Shown here piece after piece: positions 1 through 5,489 of a stretch of 6,191 nucleotides of DNA. A model generated the notes under the pieces. It made no database searches, had not been told where the DNA came from, and worked only from the letters and a program-made list of their open reading frames with translations. Every line of letters starts with the position of its first letter. The first letter of the stretch is position 1. The position numbers were made by a program, and so were the translations under genes. The stretch is from Gammaproteobacteria bacterium (lineage in GTDB: Bacteria; Pseudomonadota; Gammaproteobacteria; Arenicellales; JAOTYS01), in the NCBI GenBank assembly GCA_029861795.1, contig JAOTYS010000280.1, positions 1 to 6,191 of the forward strand. Reading direction: 5' to 3'.

Positions 1-541
1 CCCAATGACGAATCTCATCCGCGAAACCCGCGCCAAGATCTGCAAGCGGTGGGGCAGCAGAATCCAGATTTACGAACACAAACTCGCAGAACGCCTCAAT
101 GCGGACTGATTTTAGACAAATACTATCTAGGTCGAAGTTATCCATATACTCAGTGTGGCGAGCGGCCTGCAAGCGACCGTCAAGTCGATACGCCCAGGCG
201 TGATAGGGACACACGATAAGCTGCTTATTTCCCGAACCCTCTACAAGGGCATGGGCCCGATGTTGGCAGACGTTATAAAAGGCGCGCAACTCGCCACCGT
301 GGGAACGTACTGCAAACAATGGCTGGCCTAGCACCTCGAATGCAAAGTAGTCGCCTGGCTTTCGAAGTTGTTCAACATGACACACATACAACCAGTTGCG
401 GGAGAACACCGCCTCGCGCTCAATATCGAAGAAAATGGGTTCTACATAGGCACGCCCTGGCAAACTCGCCGAACGCTTTGGATCTAGGTCAAACCCTCGC
501 TTGAGCGTACCCAAATCAAGATCATCCGGAATTCGTTTCAT
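1..541 (-). CDS. Rieske non-heme iron oxygenase, alpha subunit (partial, N-terminal 180 codons)
   Basis: The reading frame starts at the ATG at 541-539 and stays open to the left edge, so only the N-terminal half of a usual 350-430 residue protein is present. The Rieske [2Fe-2S] signature is complete: C92-x-H94, sixteen residues, then C111-x2-H114. The catalytic mononuclear iron domain lies outside the window. Such enzymes use O2 and electrons from a separate reductase to hydroxylate or demethylate substrates in the cytoplasm. The CPYHAWAYRLDG stretch and the Arg-His-Thr-Glu segment near residue 130 resemble, from memory, the carnitine/betaine-type oxygenases (CntA/YeaW, GbcA) more than the naphthalene type; substrate assignment is inference. 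Unusually, both residues next to the cluster loops that are normally Gly (CxHRG, CPYHG) are Ala here. The ribosome site is weak (GTGGA, about 10 nt before the ATG). Confidence 0.9.
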   Translation of the reverse strand, partial: MKRIPDDLDLGTLKRGFDLDPKRSASLPGRAYVEPIFFDIEREAVFSRNWLYVCHVEQLRKPGDYFAFEVLGQPLFAVRSHGGELRAFYNVCQHRAHALVEGSGNKQLIVCPYHAWAYRLDGRLQAARHTEYMDNFDLDSICLKSVRIEAFCEFVFVNLDSAAPPLADLGAGFADEIRHW

Positions 542-593
542 CTGCGTATATCCACAGGTAACACTTCGGTCATTTTGGGGTCACGATGGTGTC

Positions 594-623
594 ATAGTAA
601 CGGATCAGGATTGAGCACCTCAA
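594..623 (-). promoter_or_regulatory. Candidate sigma70 promoter of the Rieske oxygenase gene
   Basis: Read on the minus strand, a -35-like TTGAGG (plus positions 623-618) is followed after 18 nt by a -10-like TACTAT (599-594). Transcription would begin near 587, giving a leader of about 46 nt before the ATG at 541. Match quality is moderate (4/6 and 5/6 to consensus). It is supported mainly by its position and by the dyad overlapping the -35 box. Confidence 0.4.
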
Positions 624-624
624 T
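610..624. promoter_or_regulatory. Candidate operator: perfect dyad ATTGAG-CAC-CTCAAT
   Basis: A perfect 6-bp inverted repeat with a 3-bp centre sits between the divergent oxygenase and small membrane protein genes. It covers the -35 box proposed for the oxygenase promoter. The size fits a dimeric repressor or activator half-site pair, but no regulator gene is in the window and the motif does not match an operator I can name. Confidence 0.35.
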
Positions 625-646
625 AATTAAACCCATAGAGGTGTAT

Positions 647-826
647 ATGTTAATGACCTCAATGTTGCTATTGTGGCTGGTGATTTCATTCCCCATCTCG
701 TGCTTGTTTTGTCGCATTCTGGCACTGGCGAACGAAGATGACACAGAAGGGAACTTGAGTACACGGTCCGATGGTACTCAGCAGAAACGGGGCAGCACCA
801 CGCTTCCACTTCCAGAAGTGAGCTAA
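647..826 (+). CDS. Small single-pass membrane protein, 59 residues, unrecognised
   Basis: The start chosen is the ATG at 647, because GAGG (638-641) lies 5 nt before it. An in-frame ATG at 575 would add 24 residues but has no comparable ribosome site. Residues 4-27 form one hydrophobic segment rich in Leu, Ile, Trp and Phe with two Cys (Cys19, Cys22). The rest is a hydrophilic tail, acidic at first (Asn-Glu-Asp-Asp) and then Ser/Thr-rich. This predicts one membrane span with the tail exposed on one side. It is divergent from the oxygenase gene and converges on the PilZ gene with a 29-nt gap. I recognise no family. The clean start site and hydrophobic segment argue for a real gene, but short ORFs of this size can arise by chance. 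Confidence 0.5.
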   Translation: MLMTSMLLLWLVISFPISCLFCRILALANEDDTEGNLSTRSDGTQQKRGSTTLPLPEVS

Positions 827-841
827 GCGAAGTTGCTTGAA

Positions 842-855
842 TCAACGAGGGTTGA
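842..855. terminator. Weak hairpin between convergent genes
   Basis: TCAAC-GAGG-GTTGA forms a 5-bp stem with a 4-nt loop, exactly in the gap between the small membrane protein gene and the stop codon of the PilZ gene. No T-run follows on either strand, so it is at best a poor intrinsic terminator. It is reported because of its placement only. Confidence 0.15.
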
Positions 856-1152
856 CTAGCTGCTCTGCAAAAGACGGCAGCCGTAGCTGAATAGGCCCCA
901 TGAACGGTGATTGCCGTAACGGATCACCTTCACATTCATCTCGACATGATCGTCATCCTTCTCGGAGGGCACTGCGATTACGAGCTCTTGCCCGATACTG
1001 AGTTTGCGTCGCGACATGATATACATGCCGCCCTTATCAAGGTTCACGAGGTACGCATTCTCGTAATCCCCGGTCTGGTCGCTGCGCATGCGAACTCGGG
1101 TTTTTATCTCGCGACGGACTCGTCGCCGCCTCTCATTCTTGGTTGTCTCCAT
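856..1152 (-). CDS. PilZ domain protein (cyclic-di-GMP receptor type), 98 residues
   Basis: This is a single-domain PilZ protein. An Arg-rich N-terminus (residues 8-14, Arg with one Val) contains the RxxxR motif. It is followed by the second ligand motif, N37-L-D39-K-G-G42, which corresponds to [D/N]xSxxG with Asp in place of Ser. Hydrophobic beta-strand stretches follow (57-62, 70-78), ending in a Tyr-Gly-Cys-Arg-Leu strand. PilZ proteins of this size bind cyclic-di-GMP and act as adaptors on motility, polysaccharide or transcription targets; the target here is unknown. An in-frame TGA lies just upstream, so 1152 is the first ATG. The ribosome site is weak (AAGAAAG directly before it). The gene stands alone, with no flagellar or pilus gene in view. 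The Ser-to-Asp change leaves binding affinity uncertain. Confidence 0.82.
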   Translation of the reverse strand: METTKNERRRRVRREIKTRVRMRSDQTGDYENAYLVNLDKGGMYIMSRRKLSIGQELVIAVPSEKDDDHVEMNVKVIRYGNHRSWGLFSYGCRLLQSS

Positions 1153-1178
1153 CTTTCTTGCTAGCGTTCACGGCCGCA

Positions 1179-1198
1179 GACTACCATTCGAGGTAGTC
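1179..1198. repeat. Inverted repeat GACTACC-ATTCGA-GGTAGTC
   Basis: A perfect 7-bp stem with a 6-nt loop begins 27 nt upstream of the PilZ start codon. It could be an operator or a hairpin in the PilZ mRNA leader. No T-tract follows, so it is not an obvious terminator. Confidence 0.6.
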
Positions 1199-1255
1199 GC
1201 CCGTATTGTTCACCATTGGAAAGCCATCTACTATTGATCCACAGCATTTTGATCA

Positions 1256-1276
1256 GCGCCAGAATAACCCTGGCGC
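1256..1276. repeat. GC-rich inverted repeat GCGCCAG-AATAACC-CTGGCGC
   Basis: A perfect 7-bp stem, six of seven pairs G:C, with a 7-nt loop. It lacks a following T-run on either strand. It could be a regulatory dyad, a REP-like element or a small-RNA hairpin. Only one copy is present in the window. Confidence 0.6.
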
Positions 1277-1443
1277 GCCACTCGCACCTAATTTAGTCTA
1301 GACCATCACAACACTTTTGCCATGCCCCACCGACTGATCGATCCGGCGCATAGCTCCCGACGGGAAGAAATCTCTTGGGTGGGCACGATATCACCACAGG
1401 CCATCTGAGCCGCCGAGTCACATATAAGTGGGTGTTGCTTGAG

Positions 1444-1471
1444 TTTACAAGCCCTTGCCAGTAAATATTCT
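1444..1471 (+). promoter_or_regulatory. Candidate sigma70 promoter for the FGE-like/protease pair
   Basis: TTTACA (1444-1449; 5/6 to TTGACA) is followed after 16 nt by TATTCT (1466-1471; 4/6 to TATAAT) in an AT-rich stretch. Transcription would start near 1478, leaving a leader of about 75 nt that contains the small hairpin at 1515-1529. It is the best promoter match seen upstream of the gene starting at 1553. Confidence 0.4.
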
Positions 1472-1552
1472 ATTTTTTCAGTAACACGAATAGTGAGTGC
1501 ACTGCGCTTGCATCGTATCAAAGCGATACAGCACTTTCGAGTCTGATGAAGC

Positions 1553-2518
1553 ATGATTTGGCTTGCTTTTTCAATCATCTTTGTGCAGCAACGCCGGAGA
1601 GTGCTCCCAGCTGGAGCGTGCTGTCTGTTTATGTTCGCAAACGCTGCCACAGCACAGCAAGATATGGTGTTGATACCAGCCGGATATTTCACCATGGGCG
1701 CAACACTTGAGCAGCAGCAAACGGTCCTCGAGTTTGGCTGGCCAGTCGATTGGCACGACCGCATCAAGCGCCTCGTAAGAAGTGCCAAACCGGCACATCG
1801 CGTATATCTGAACAGTTTCCTGATCGACAAGTTTGAGATAACAAACCGTGTCTATAAAAAGTTTTCGGTGGCCACTGGCAATCCCCTACCTCCCTATGTA
1901 GGACATGTCGAACAGTTTAGTACTGAGCAACAGCCCGCCGTGGGCGTGTCGTGGTTTGAAGCCGCTGCCGTGTGCCGCTGGATGGGTAAGCGGCTGCCCA
2001 CGGAAGCAGAGTGGGAGAAGGCCGCTAGAGGAACACAATCGAACCAGTACCCGTGGGGAGATATTTGGGAATTAAAACGGTCGCGCACTGCCGAACTGAT
2101 CGCGGGTCATGCATTGAACAATTTCGAAAGTTGGCACCGATGGCAGCAGCAGGTGCTGAAAAACGCCGAGCTGGCACGACCTGACCAAGTAGGAACATAT
2201 TCGATGGGGGCCAGTCCATATGGAGTGATGGATATGGTAGGCAATGTATGGGAATGGGTCGCCGACTGGTACCACCCCAACTATTATGCGTCTTCCCCTT
2301 TGCGCAATCCCAAGGGACCTCCCGTCGGTATTCGCAAGGTATTGCGCGGAGGTGGCTGGGACGTGCCACGAGTGGTGGCCTCTACCTGGTTTCGCGAAGA
2401 CGTGTTTCCACCAGATTTACGAGGCGCCACAGTGGCAGGATTTCGTTGTGCCAAGGATATTGCCGATAACAAGGAAGGCGCACGTGAGCTGGTAACGATG
2501 GATCAAACGATGCCGTGA
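1553..2518 (+). CDS. Exported FGE/SUMF1-fold protein lacking the catalytic cysteines, 321 residues
   Basis: The family hallmarks run in order: MVLIPAGYFTMG (38-49), a His-Arg-Val-Tyr-Leu...Glu-Ile-Thr-Asn block (82-98), PAVGVSW (128-134), KRLPTEAEWEKAARG (146-160), YPWGD (166-170), YGVMDMVGNVWEWVADW (223-239), VLRGGGWD (263-270) and AGFRCAKD (295-302). In true formylglycine-generating enzymes two copper-binding Cys lie between the last two blocks; here those positions are Val271 and Ala276, so sulfatase activation is unlikely. The family also holds EgtB, PvdO and structural members. Residues 17-34 form a hydrophobic stretch after Arg14-16 and end in Ala-Thr-Ala, which suggests export with cleavage near 34/35. 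An in-frame TGA lies at 1547-1549, so 1553 is the first ATG, but its ribosome site is poor and GTG 1601 is an alternative. The protease gene follows 137 nt downstream on the same strand. Specific function is unknown. Confidence 0.88.
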   Translation: MIWLAFSIIFVQQRRRVLPAGACCLFMFANAATAQQDMVLIPAGYFTMGATLEQQQTVLEFGWPVDWHDRIKRLVRSAKPAHRVYLNSFLIDKFEITNRVYKKFSVATGNPLPPYVGHVEQFSTEQQPAVGVSWFEAAAVCRWMGKRLPTEAEWEKAARGTQSNQYPWGDIWELKRSRTAELIAGHALNNFESWHRWQQQVLKNAELARPDQVGTYSMGASPYGVMDMVGNVWEWVADWYHPNYYASSPLRNPKGPPVGIRKVLRGGGWDVPRVVASTWFREDVFPPDLRGATVAGFRCAKDIADNKEGARELVTMDQTMP

Positions 2519-2580
2519 TGTATAGTTCCAGATTGCAACCAACTGTGGCGATTTTCTGACTCTACGCAGGGGGAAACACC

Positions 2581-2646
2581 ATGAAAGAGAGTTTTCTTGA
2601 CGTTGCAGCACGATCAAGTCACATTCAAACTGAAAGCCGCCGGTAG
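2581..2646 (+). CDS. Possible 21-residue leader ORF before the protease gene
   Basis: An ATG at 2581 is preceded by AGGGGG with a 7-nt spacer, a much better ribosome site than that of the protease gene itself. The frame ends with TAG at 2644-2646, ten nucleotides before the protease ATG at 2656. The peptide begins Met-Lys-Glu-Ser-Phe-Leu and ends Ser-Arg-Arg; it has no attenuator-like codon run and no recognised motif. It may load ribosomes for the downstream gene by termination-reinitiation, or be chance. The strength of the call rests only on the ribosome site and spacing. Confidence 0.35.
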   Translation: MKESFLDVAARSSHIQTESRR

Positions 2647-2655
2647 CAGTAACTC

Positions 2656-3846
2656 ATGAAACAGAAAATTTTGCTAATAGTGCTGACACTCACCCCCTCA
2701 GCACTCGCATGGTATTGGTGGAATACAGAACCACCCGAAACGACTAAGGCCACTAATCAAGCTGCTTTCCCTAAAGAGATCTACTCGGCAACCAAAACGG
2801 TCGACGTGACCACCGCTGATACCCTCCAAGCGCCGATCACAACGGCACCAGATGAGTCTTCATTGATCGGTTTGGCCTCGTTTCAGGCGCTGCTGGAAGC
2901 GAGTAGCTTTGAGCGTGCCGTTGAACTTTATGACCGCATCTATACAGCTAGCACTGAATTAACAAGTAACCAATATCGCAGAGTACTGCTTGACTATGCG
3001 TCAGCACTGATTGAGTCACAACAGCTCAGTAGCGGCACCGAGCTACTAACAACTTATACGGATCTGTACTATCGAGACGTAGACGCGCTAGTCACATTGG
3101 GGCAAGCCCACTACAAGGGCGAAGATTATAATGCCGCTATCAGTGCACTGCAGGAAGCACATCTTTACTCCCACCTTTTTACAGTACAAGCTCAAATTCA
3201 GAGGCTCCTAGATGAGTCGATTAACATGCTCAGACGCGAGCTCGCCAGCGAGAACAAGCTCGAAGAATTAGTGGATCTATTTCGCACTCTCAGCGAGAGT
3301 CAACCTGACCATGCTCCTTACCATCTTGGACTCGCCAATGCATACATCGCGTCGCGCAACTATGAGCAAGCCCTAAAAGCTTTAAATTATGTGGAGCACG
3401 ATGTCGTGCTTGGCCTCCGTGCAAAGGAACTCATTGCCGAGATTGAAGATGGATCGTTGACTAACGAAGTCACAGTCCCGTTGCAATCAATCGGAAACAG
3501 TTTCCTGGTCGAGGCCACTGTTAACGATCGCCTGCAGGTTACACTCATATTGGATACCGGGGCGTCGATCAGTGTAATAAAACCCACCGTGTTGGCGAAC
3601 CTCATCATGCTCAATGCCAATAGCGATCGCGTTACTACGCTCAATACAGCCAATGGTGCCGTTACAGCCCCACTAGTTCAGCTTGAGAGTTTGTCGATAA
3701 GCGGGAACGCGGTGCGAGGTGTTACCGTCGCCTCCATCGATCTCACGGGTTTACCAAATATCGATGGCCTATTGGGAATGGATTACTTACGCCATTTCGG
3801 TTTCACTGTAGATCGAGATCAAAAGGCACTTATCCTGACAAAGTGA
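2656..3846 (+). CDS. Exported TPR-containing retropepsin-like aspartic protease, 396 residues
   Basis: The N-terminus has Lys2 and Lys4, then a hydrophobic stretch (5-18) ending Ala-Leu-Ala before Trp-Tyr-Trp-Trp, a signal peptide or membrane anchor. A Thr/Pro-rich linker (24-66) leads to helical repeats of TPR type, clearest at 144-172 (GQAHYKGEDYNAAISALQEA) and 220-247 (ANAYIASRNYEQALKAL). The C-terminal domain (272-396) is a single-lobe clan AA aspartic protease: catalytic D300-T-G-A-S304 within a hydrophobic strand, and the second conserved block G371-LLGMDYL378. Retropepsin-like enzymes work as dimers, each subunit giving one Asp. The likely location is the periplasm, tethered or free. 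An in-frame TAA at 2650-2652 fixes 2656 as the first start. Its own ribosome site is poor, which fits coupling to the 21-codon ORF upstream. The substrate is unknown; the FGE-fold neighbour may be a partner. Confidence 0.88.
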   Translation: MKQKILLIVLTLTPSALAWYWWNTEPPETTKATNQAAFPKEIYSATKTVDVTTADTLQAPITTAPDESSLIGLASFQALLEASSFERAVELYDRIYTASTELTSNQYRRVLLDYASALIESQQLSSGTELLTTYTDLYYRDVDALVTLGQAHYKGEDYNAAISALQEAHLYSHLFTVQAQIQRLLDESINMLRRELASENKLEELVDLFRTLSESQPDHAPYHLGLANAYIASRNYEQALKALNYVEHDVVLGLRAKELIAEIEDGSLTNEVTVPLQSIGNSFLVEATVNDRLQVTLILDTGASISVIKPTVLANLIMLNANSDRVTTLNTANGAVTAPLVQLESLSISGNAVRGVTVASIDLTGLPNIDGLLGMDYLRHFGFTVDRDQKALILTK

Positions 3847-3916
3847 CGGTCTTGGTACCCTTTCGAACCAGGTATTTCGCTTGTTCGCCTGAAGGCAAAC
3901 CTTCTCTAAACATCTA
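3847..3916. terminator. Convergent intergenic region with two candidate hairpins
   Basis: This 70-bp gap separates the ends of the plus-strand protease gene and the minus-strand MoaD-like gene. CTTGGT...ACCAGG (3851-3856 with 3867-3872) can form a 6-bp stem with one G-T pair. GTTCGCC-TGAA-GGCAAAC (3883-3900) forms a 7-bp stem with one mismatch on the plus strand, or one G-T pair on the minus strand. Neither is followed by a clear T-run, so intrinsic termination is possible but not shown. Confidence 0.3.
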
Positions 3917-4168
3917 CTACCCACCTCTTAGTGCGGGCATGATAGATAGCTGATCATTATCTTGCAGAACTCTATCATTGCGTTCGCTAGGCGGCACGAT
4001 CTCACCATTAACCATGACCAAGTAGTTTCCATCCACTGGCATATCAAGTAGTTTGATTACGTCGATGGGTGTGGCGCCATCTTCGATCTCTAGTGTGGCA
4101 GAATTGCGCGCGCTGCCGGCCGGCAGATATCTCCCGAGAATACCCGCCGTTTTGAGACTGATGTTCAA
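3917..4168 (-). CDS. MoaD/ThiS-like beta-grasp sulfur carrier, 83 residues (AorD-like)
   Basis: The protein ends in Leu-Arg-Gly-Gly, the thiocarboxylate-forming tail of MoaD/ThiS carriers. The body matches the family in length and layout: an N-terminal beta strand, 'DGATPIDVIKLLDMP' (30-44) as the helix after the second strand, 'VMVNGEIVPP' (51-60), and the final 'DQLSIMPALRGG' (72-83). Such proteins donate sulfur during synthesis of the pterin cofactor or thiamin. Placed last in an aldehyde oxidoreductase operon, it most likely serves the tungsten-pterin cofactor, like aorD of Aromatoleum. No MoaE, MoeB or ThiF partner gene is in the window. The start is a TTG at 4168-4166 preceded by AGAGG with a 4-nt spacer; an in-frame TGA lies shortly upstream and no ATG is available nearby. 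It starts 79 nt after the flavoprotein gene ends. Confidence 0.85.
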   Translation of the reverse strand: MNISLKTAGILGRYLPAGSARNSATLEIEDGATPIDVIKLLDMPVDGNYLVMVNGEIVPPSERNDRVLQDNDQLSIMPALRGG

Positions 4169-4247
4169 CGAACCTCTACGTCAGTAGCAGCAACCAGATG
4201 CGTGAAAACGATCCCATCTAGTCTTAAGTTTCAAACTCGCTCGTCGC

Positions 4248-5489
4248 TCATGCCGCTGGTACACACTCTAGATAGGCATCCATTACCCGATGGGGATCCT
4301 CGATCAAACGATCCTTCCACTTACCAACGTTCACCCGGCTCTGCACCAAACCGCGAACCACGCCCACATGATTGGTCAATCCGAGCGCCAGAGCGCCGAC
4401 CACGACATCATTGTCGAACTCAAGACGCAAGTACTTGAAGTGATCATTGTCTACGGCTGCCGCGTGGTCACCACCATCCACCCCACTCCACAGGCCAAAA
4501 GAGCTTGAAATCAATCCTAAAGTATTAAGTACATTCATGGACAAGCTACCGCGATAGTCTAGTCCCTTGTCCGCCATACTCAACGCCGCCACTTTGCCAT
4601 GCTCACTAGCAGTCGGTTGAATCGCGTGAACCTCCTGCTTCCCCGTCGAAAAATCAGGCCCTTGTGCGACATCACCAGCAGCATAAATCTCAGGGACACT
4701 GGAGCGCAGGTGCTTGTCAACCAGGATACCCAAGTCGGTTTTCACGCCGCTTCCCTCGAGAAACTGGATGTTTGGCTGCACGCCGGTAGCACACACGATG
4801 AGATCCGTGTCAATATCGTCCCCACTGGCAAGGCTCAAACGCAGCTTTCCGTTAGTGGACTCGACACCTTGGGCACGAGTACCGGTGTAGACCTGTACAC
4901 CATGTTGTTCACACCAGCGCTTGATCATGTCGCCACCCACTTGATCCATCATCCGCGGCAACATGCGATCCTCCATCTCCACTACCGTGAGCTTGACTTT
5001 TCGTGCCGCCAAGGCTTCGAGCACAATACAACCGATGAAGCCCGCGCCCATGAGCACCACGCTGCTGCCAGGCTTTGCACGCTCAGCTATCTTGCGTGCG
5101 TCGGCCAAGGTCCAACAGTTCTCAACCCCTGACAAGTCCATACCTGGGATGGGAGGACGGATAGTATGTGCGCCGGTCGCAATCAACAGACGGTCGTACT
5201 CGACTGTGTCGCCATTTTTCAAACTGACTGTCTTGTCATCAGCCGAGACTGCTGTGGCTCGGTCGCGATGCACCCCTATCTTCAGCTGGTCGTAGTGCTT
5301 TTTCCCATGGCGAAGATAAGTGCCTTCCTCACCGATTTTCTCAGCAAGCAAATACGGGATGGCCATGCGCGAGTATGGTGGTTCAGGCTCGTCTCCAATA
5401 AGGGTGATGGTGCCCGTGGAATCTACTTGGCGCAGAGTTTCAGCGGCAATAACGCCGGCGGGTCCCGCACCTATAATGACGTGTTTCAT
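4248..5489 (-). CDS. aorC: FAD-dependent NAD(H) oxidoreductase, AorC-like electron-transfer subunit, 413 residues
   Basis: This is a two-dinucleotide-fold flavoprotein. The FAD-binding G7-A-G9-P-A-G12 opens the protein, followed by a P-Y-S-R-M-A-I-P-Y-L block (38-47) typical of the NirB/ferredoxin-reductase group. ATG motifs occur at 104-106 and 234-236, and the second FAD motif IYAAGDVA is at 268-275. The NAD(P) motif is G148-A-G-F-I-G153, and an acidic residue at the end of the next strand (Glu171) favours NADH over NADPH. There is no CxxC redox pair, so it is not a disulfide reductase. Downstream of an AOR-family subunit, its expected role is to pass electrons from aldehyde oxidation to NAD+, as AorC does in Aromatoleum. 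The ATG at 5489-5487 overlaps the stop of a 32-codon upstream ORF as ATGA. Its own ribosome site, a G-run ten nt upstream, is weak. Confidence 0.87.
   Translation of the reverse strand: MKHVIIGAGPAGVIAAETLRQVDSTGTITLIGDEPEPPYSRMAIPYLLAEKIGEEGTYLRHGKKHYDQLKIGVHRDRATAVSADDKTVSLKNGDTVEYDRLLIATGAHTIRPPIPGMDLSGVENCWTLADARKIAERAKPGSSVVLMGAGFIGCIVLEALAARKVKLTVVEMEDRMLPRMMDQVGGDMIKRWCEQHGVQVYTGTRAQGVESTNGKLRLSLASGDDIDTDLIVCATGVQPNIQFLEGSGVKTDLGILVDKHLRSSVPEIYAAGDVAQGPDFSTGKQEVHAIQPTASEHGKVAALSMADKGLDYRGSLSMNVLNTLGLISSSFGLWSGVDGGDHAAAVDNDHFKYLRLEFDNDVVVGALALGLTNHVGVVRGLVQSRVNVGKWKDRLIEDPHRVMDAYLECVPAA

Larger units (their letters stand above)
1153..1552. other. 400-bp intergenic region without a convincing gene
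   Basis: No frame on either strand gives a protein that looks real. The longest minus-strand frame here runs on antisense into the FGE-like gene and is Cys- and Arg-rich with no recognisable motif. The region contains two perfect 7-bp stem inverted repeats (1179-1198 and 1256-1276), a weaker 5-bp one (GTATC-AAAGC-GATAC, 1515-1529) and a candidate promoter (1444-1471). It must hold the promoters of both divergent flanking genes, and a small RNA cannot be excluded. Confidence 0.6.

Noticed and set aside
319..504. 61-codon plus-strand ORF inside the oxygenase gene
   Set aside because: It lies antisense to the Rieske domain coding frame and has no motif.
575..646. Longer 83-residue form of the small membrane protein from ATG 575
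   Set aside because: The added residues are polar, lack a ribosome site, and would run through the proposed promoter and dyad; ATG 647 has GAGG at 5 nt.
1306..1830. 174-codon minus-strand ORF opposite the start of the FGE-like gene
   Set aside because: It has no recognisable motif, is Cys- and Arg-rich in a scattered way, and overlaps antisense a well-supported coding frame; it reads as a chance open frame.
2025..2369. 114-codon minus-strand ORF inside the FGE-like gene
   Set aside because: It is antisense to strongly conserved FGE blocks and shows no domain of its own.
1553..2518. Reading this gene as an active sulfatase-activating formylglycine-generating enzyme
   Set aside because: Both catalytic cysteine positions are replaced (Val271, Ala276), and no sulfatase gene is in the window.
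3851..3880. GGTTCGAA-like segment on the minus strand resembling a tRNA T-arm
   Set aside because: No acceptor stem, anticodon arm or CCA end can be placed around it; it is neither a tRNA nor a clear tRNA-derived attachment site.
4176..4217. 13-codon minus-strand ORF between the flavoprotein and MoaD-like genes
   Set aside because: Its TAG does touch the MoaD-like ribosome site, but there is no clear ribosome site of its own, and 13 codons can easily arise by chance.
4227..4237. AGTTT-C-AAACT short palindrome in the gap after the flavoprotein gene
   Set aside because: Too short and AT-rich to be distinguished from chance, and it has no promoter or T-run next to it.
4599..5132. 177-codon plus-strand ORF opposite the flavoprotein gene
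   Set aside because: The minus-strand frame carries the complete FAD and NAD motifs, so this is its antisense shadow.
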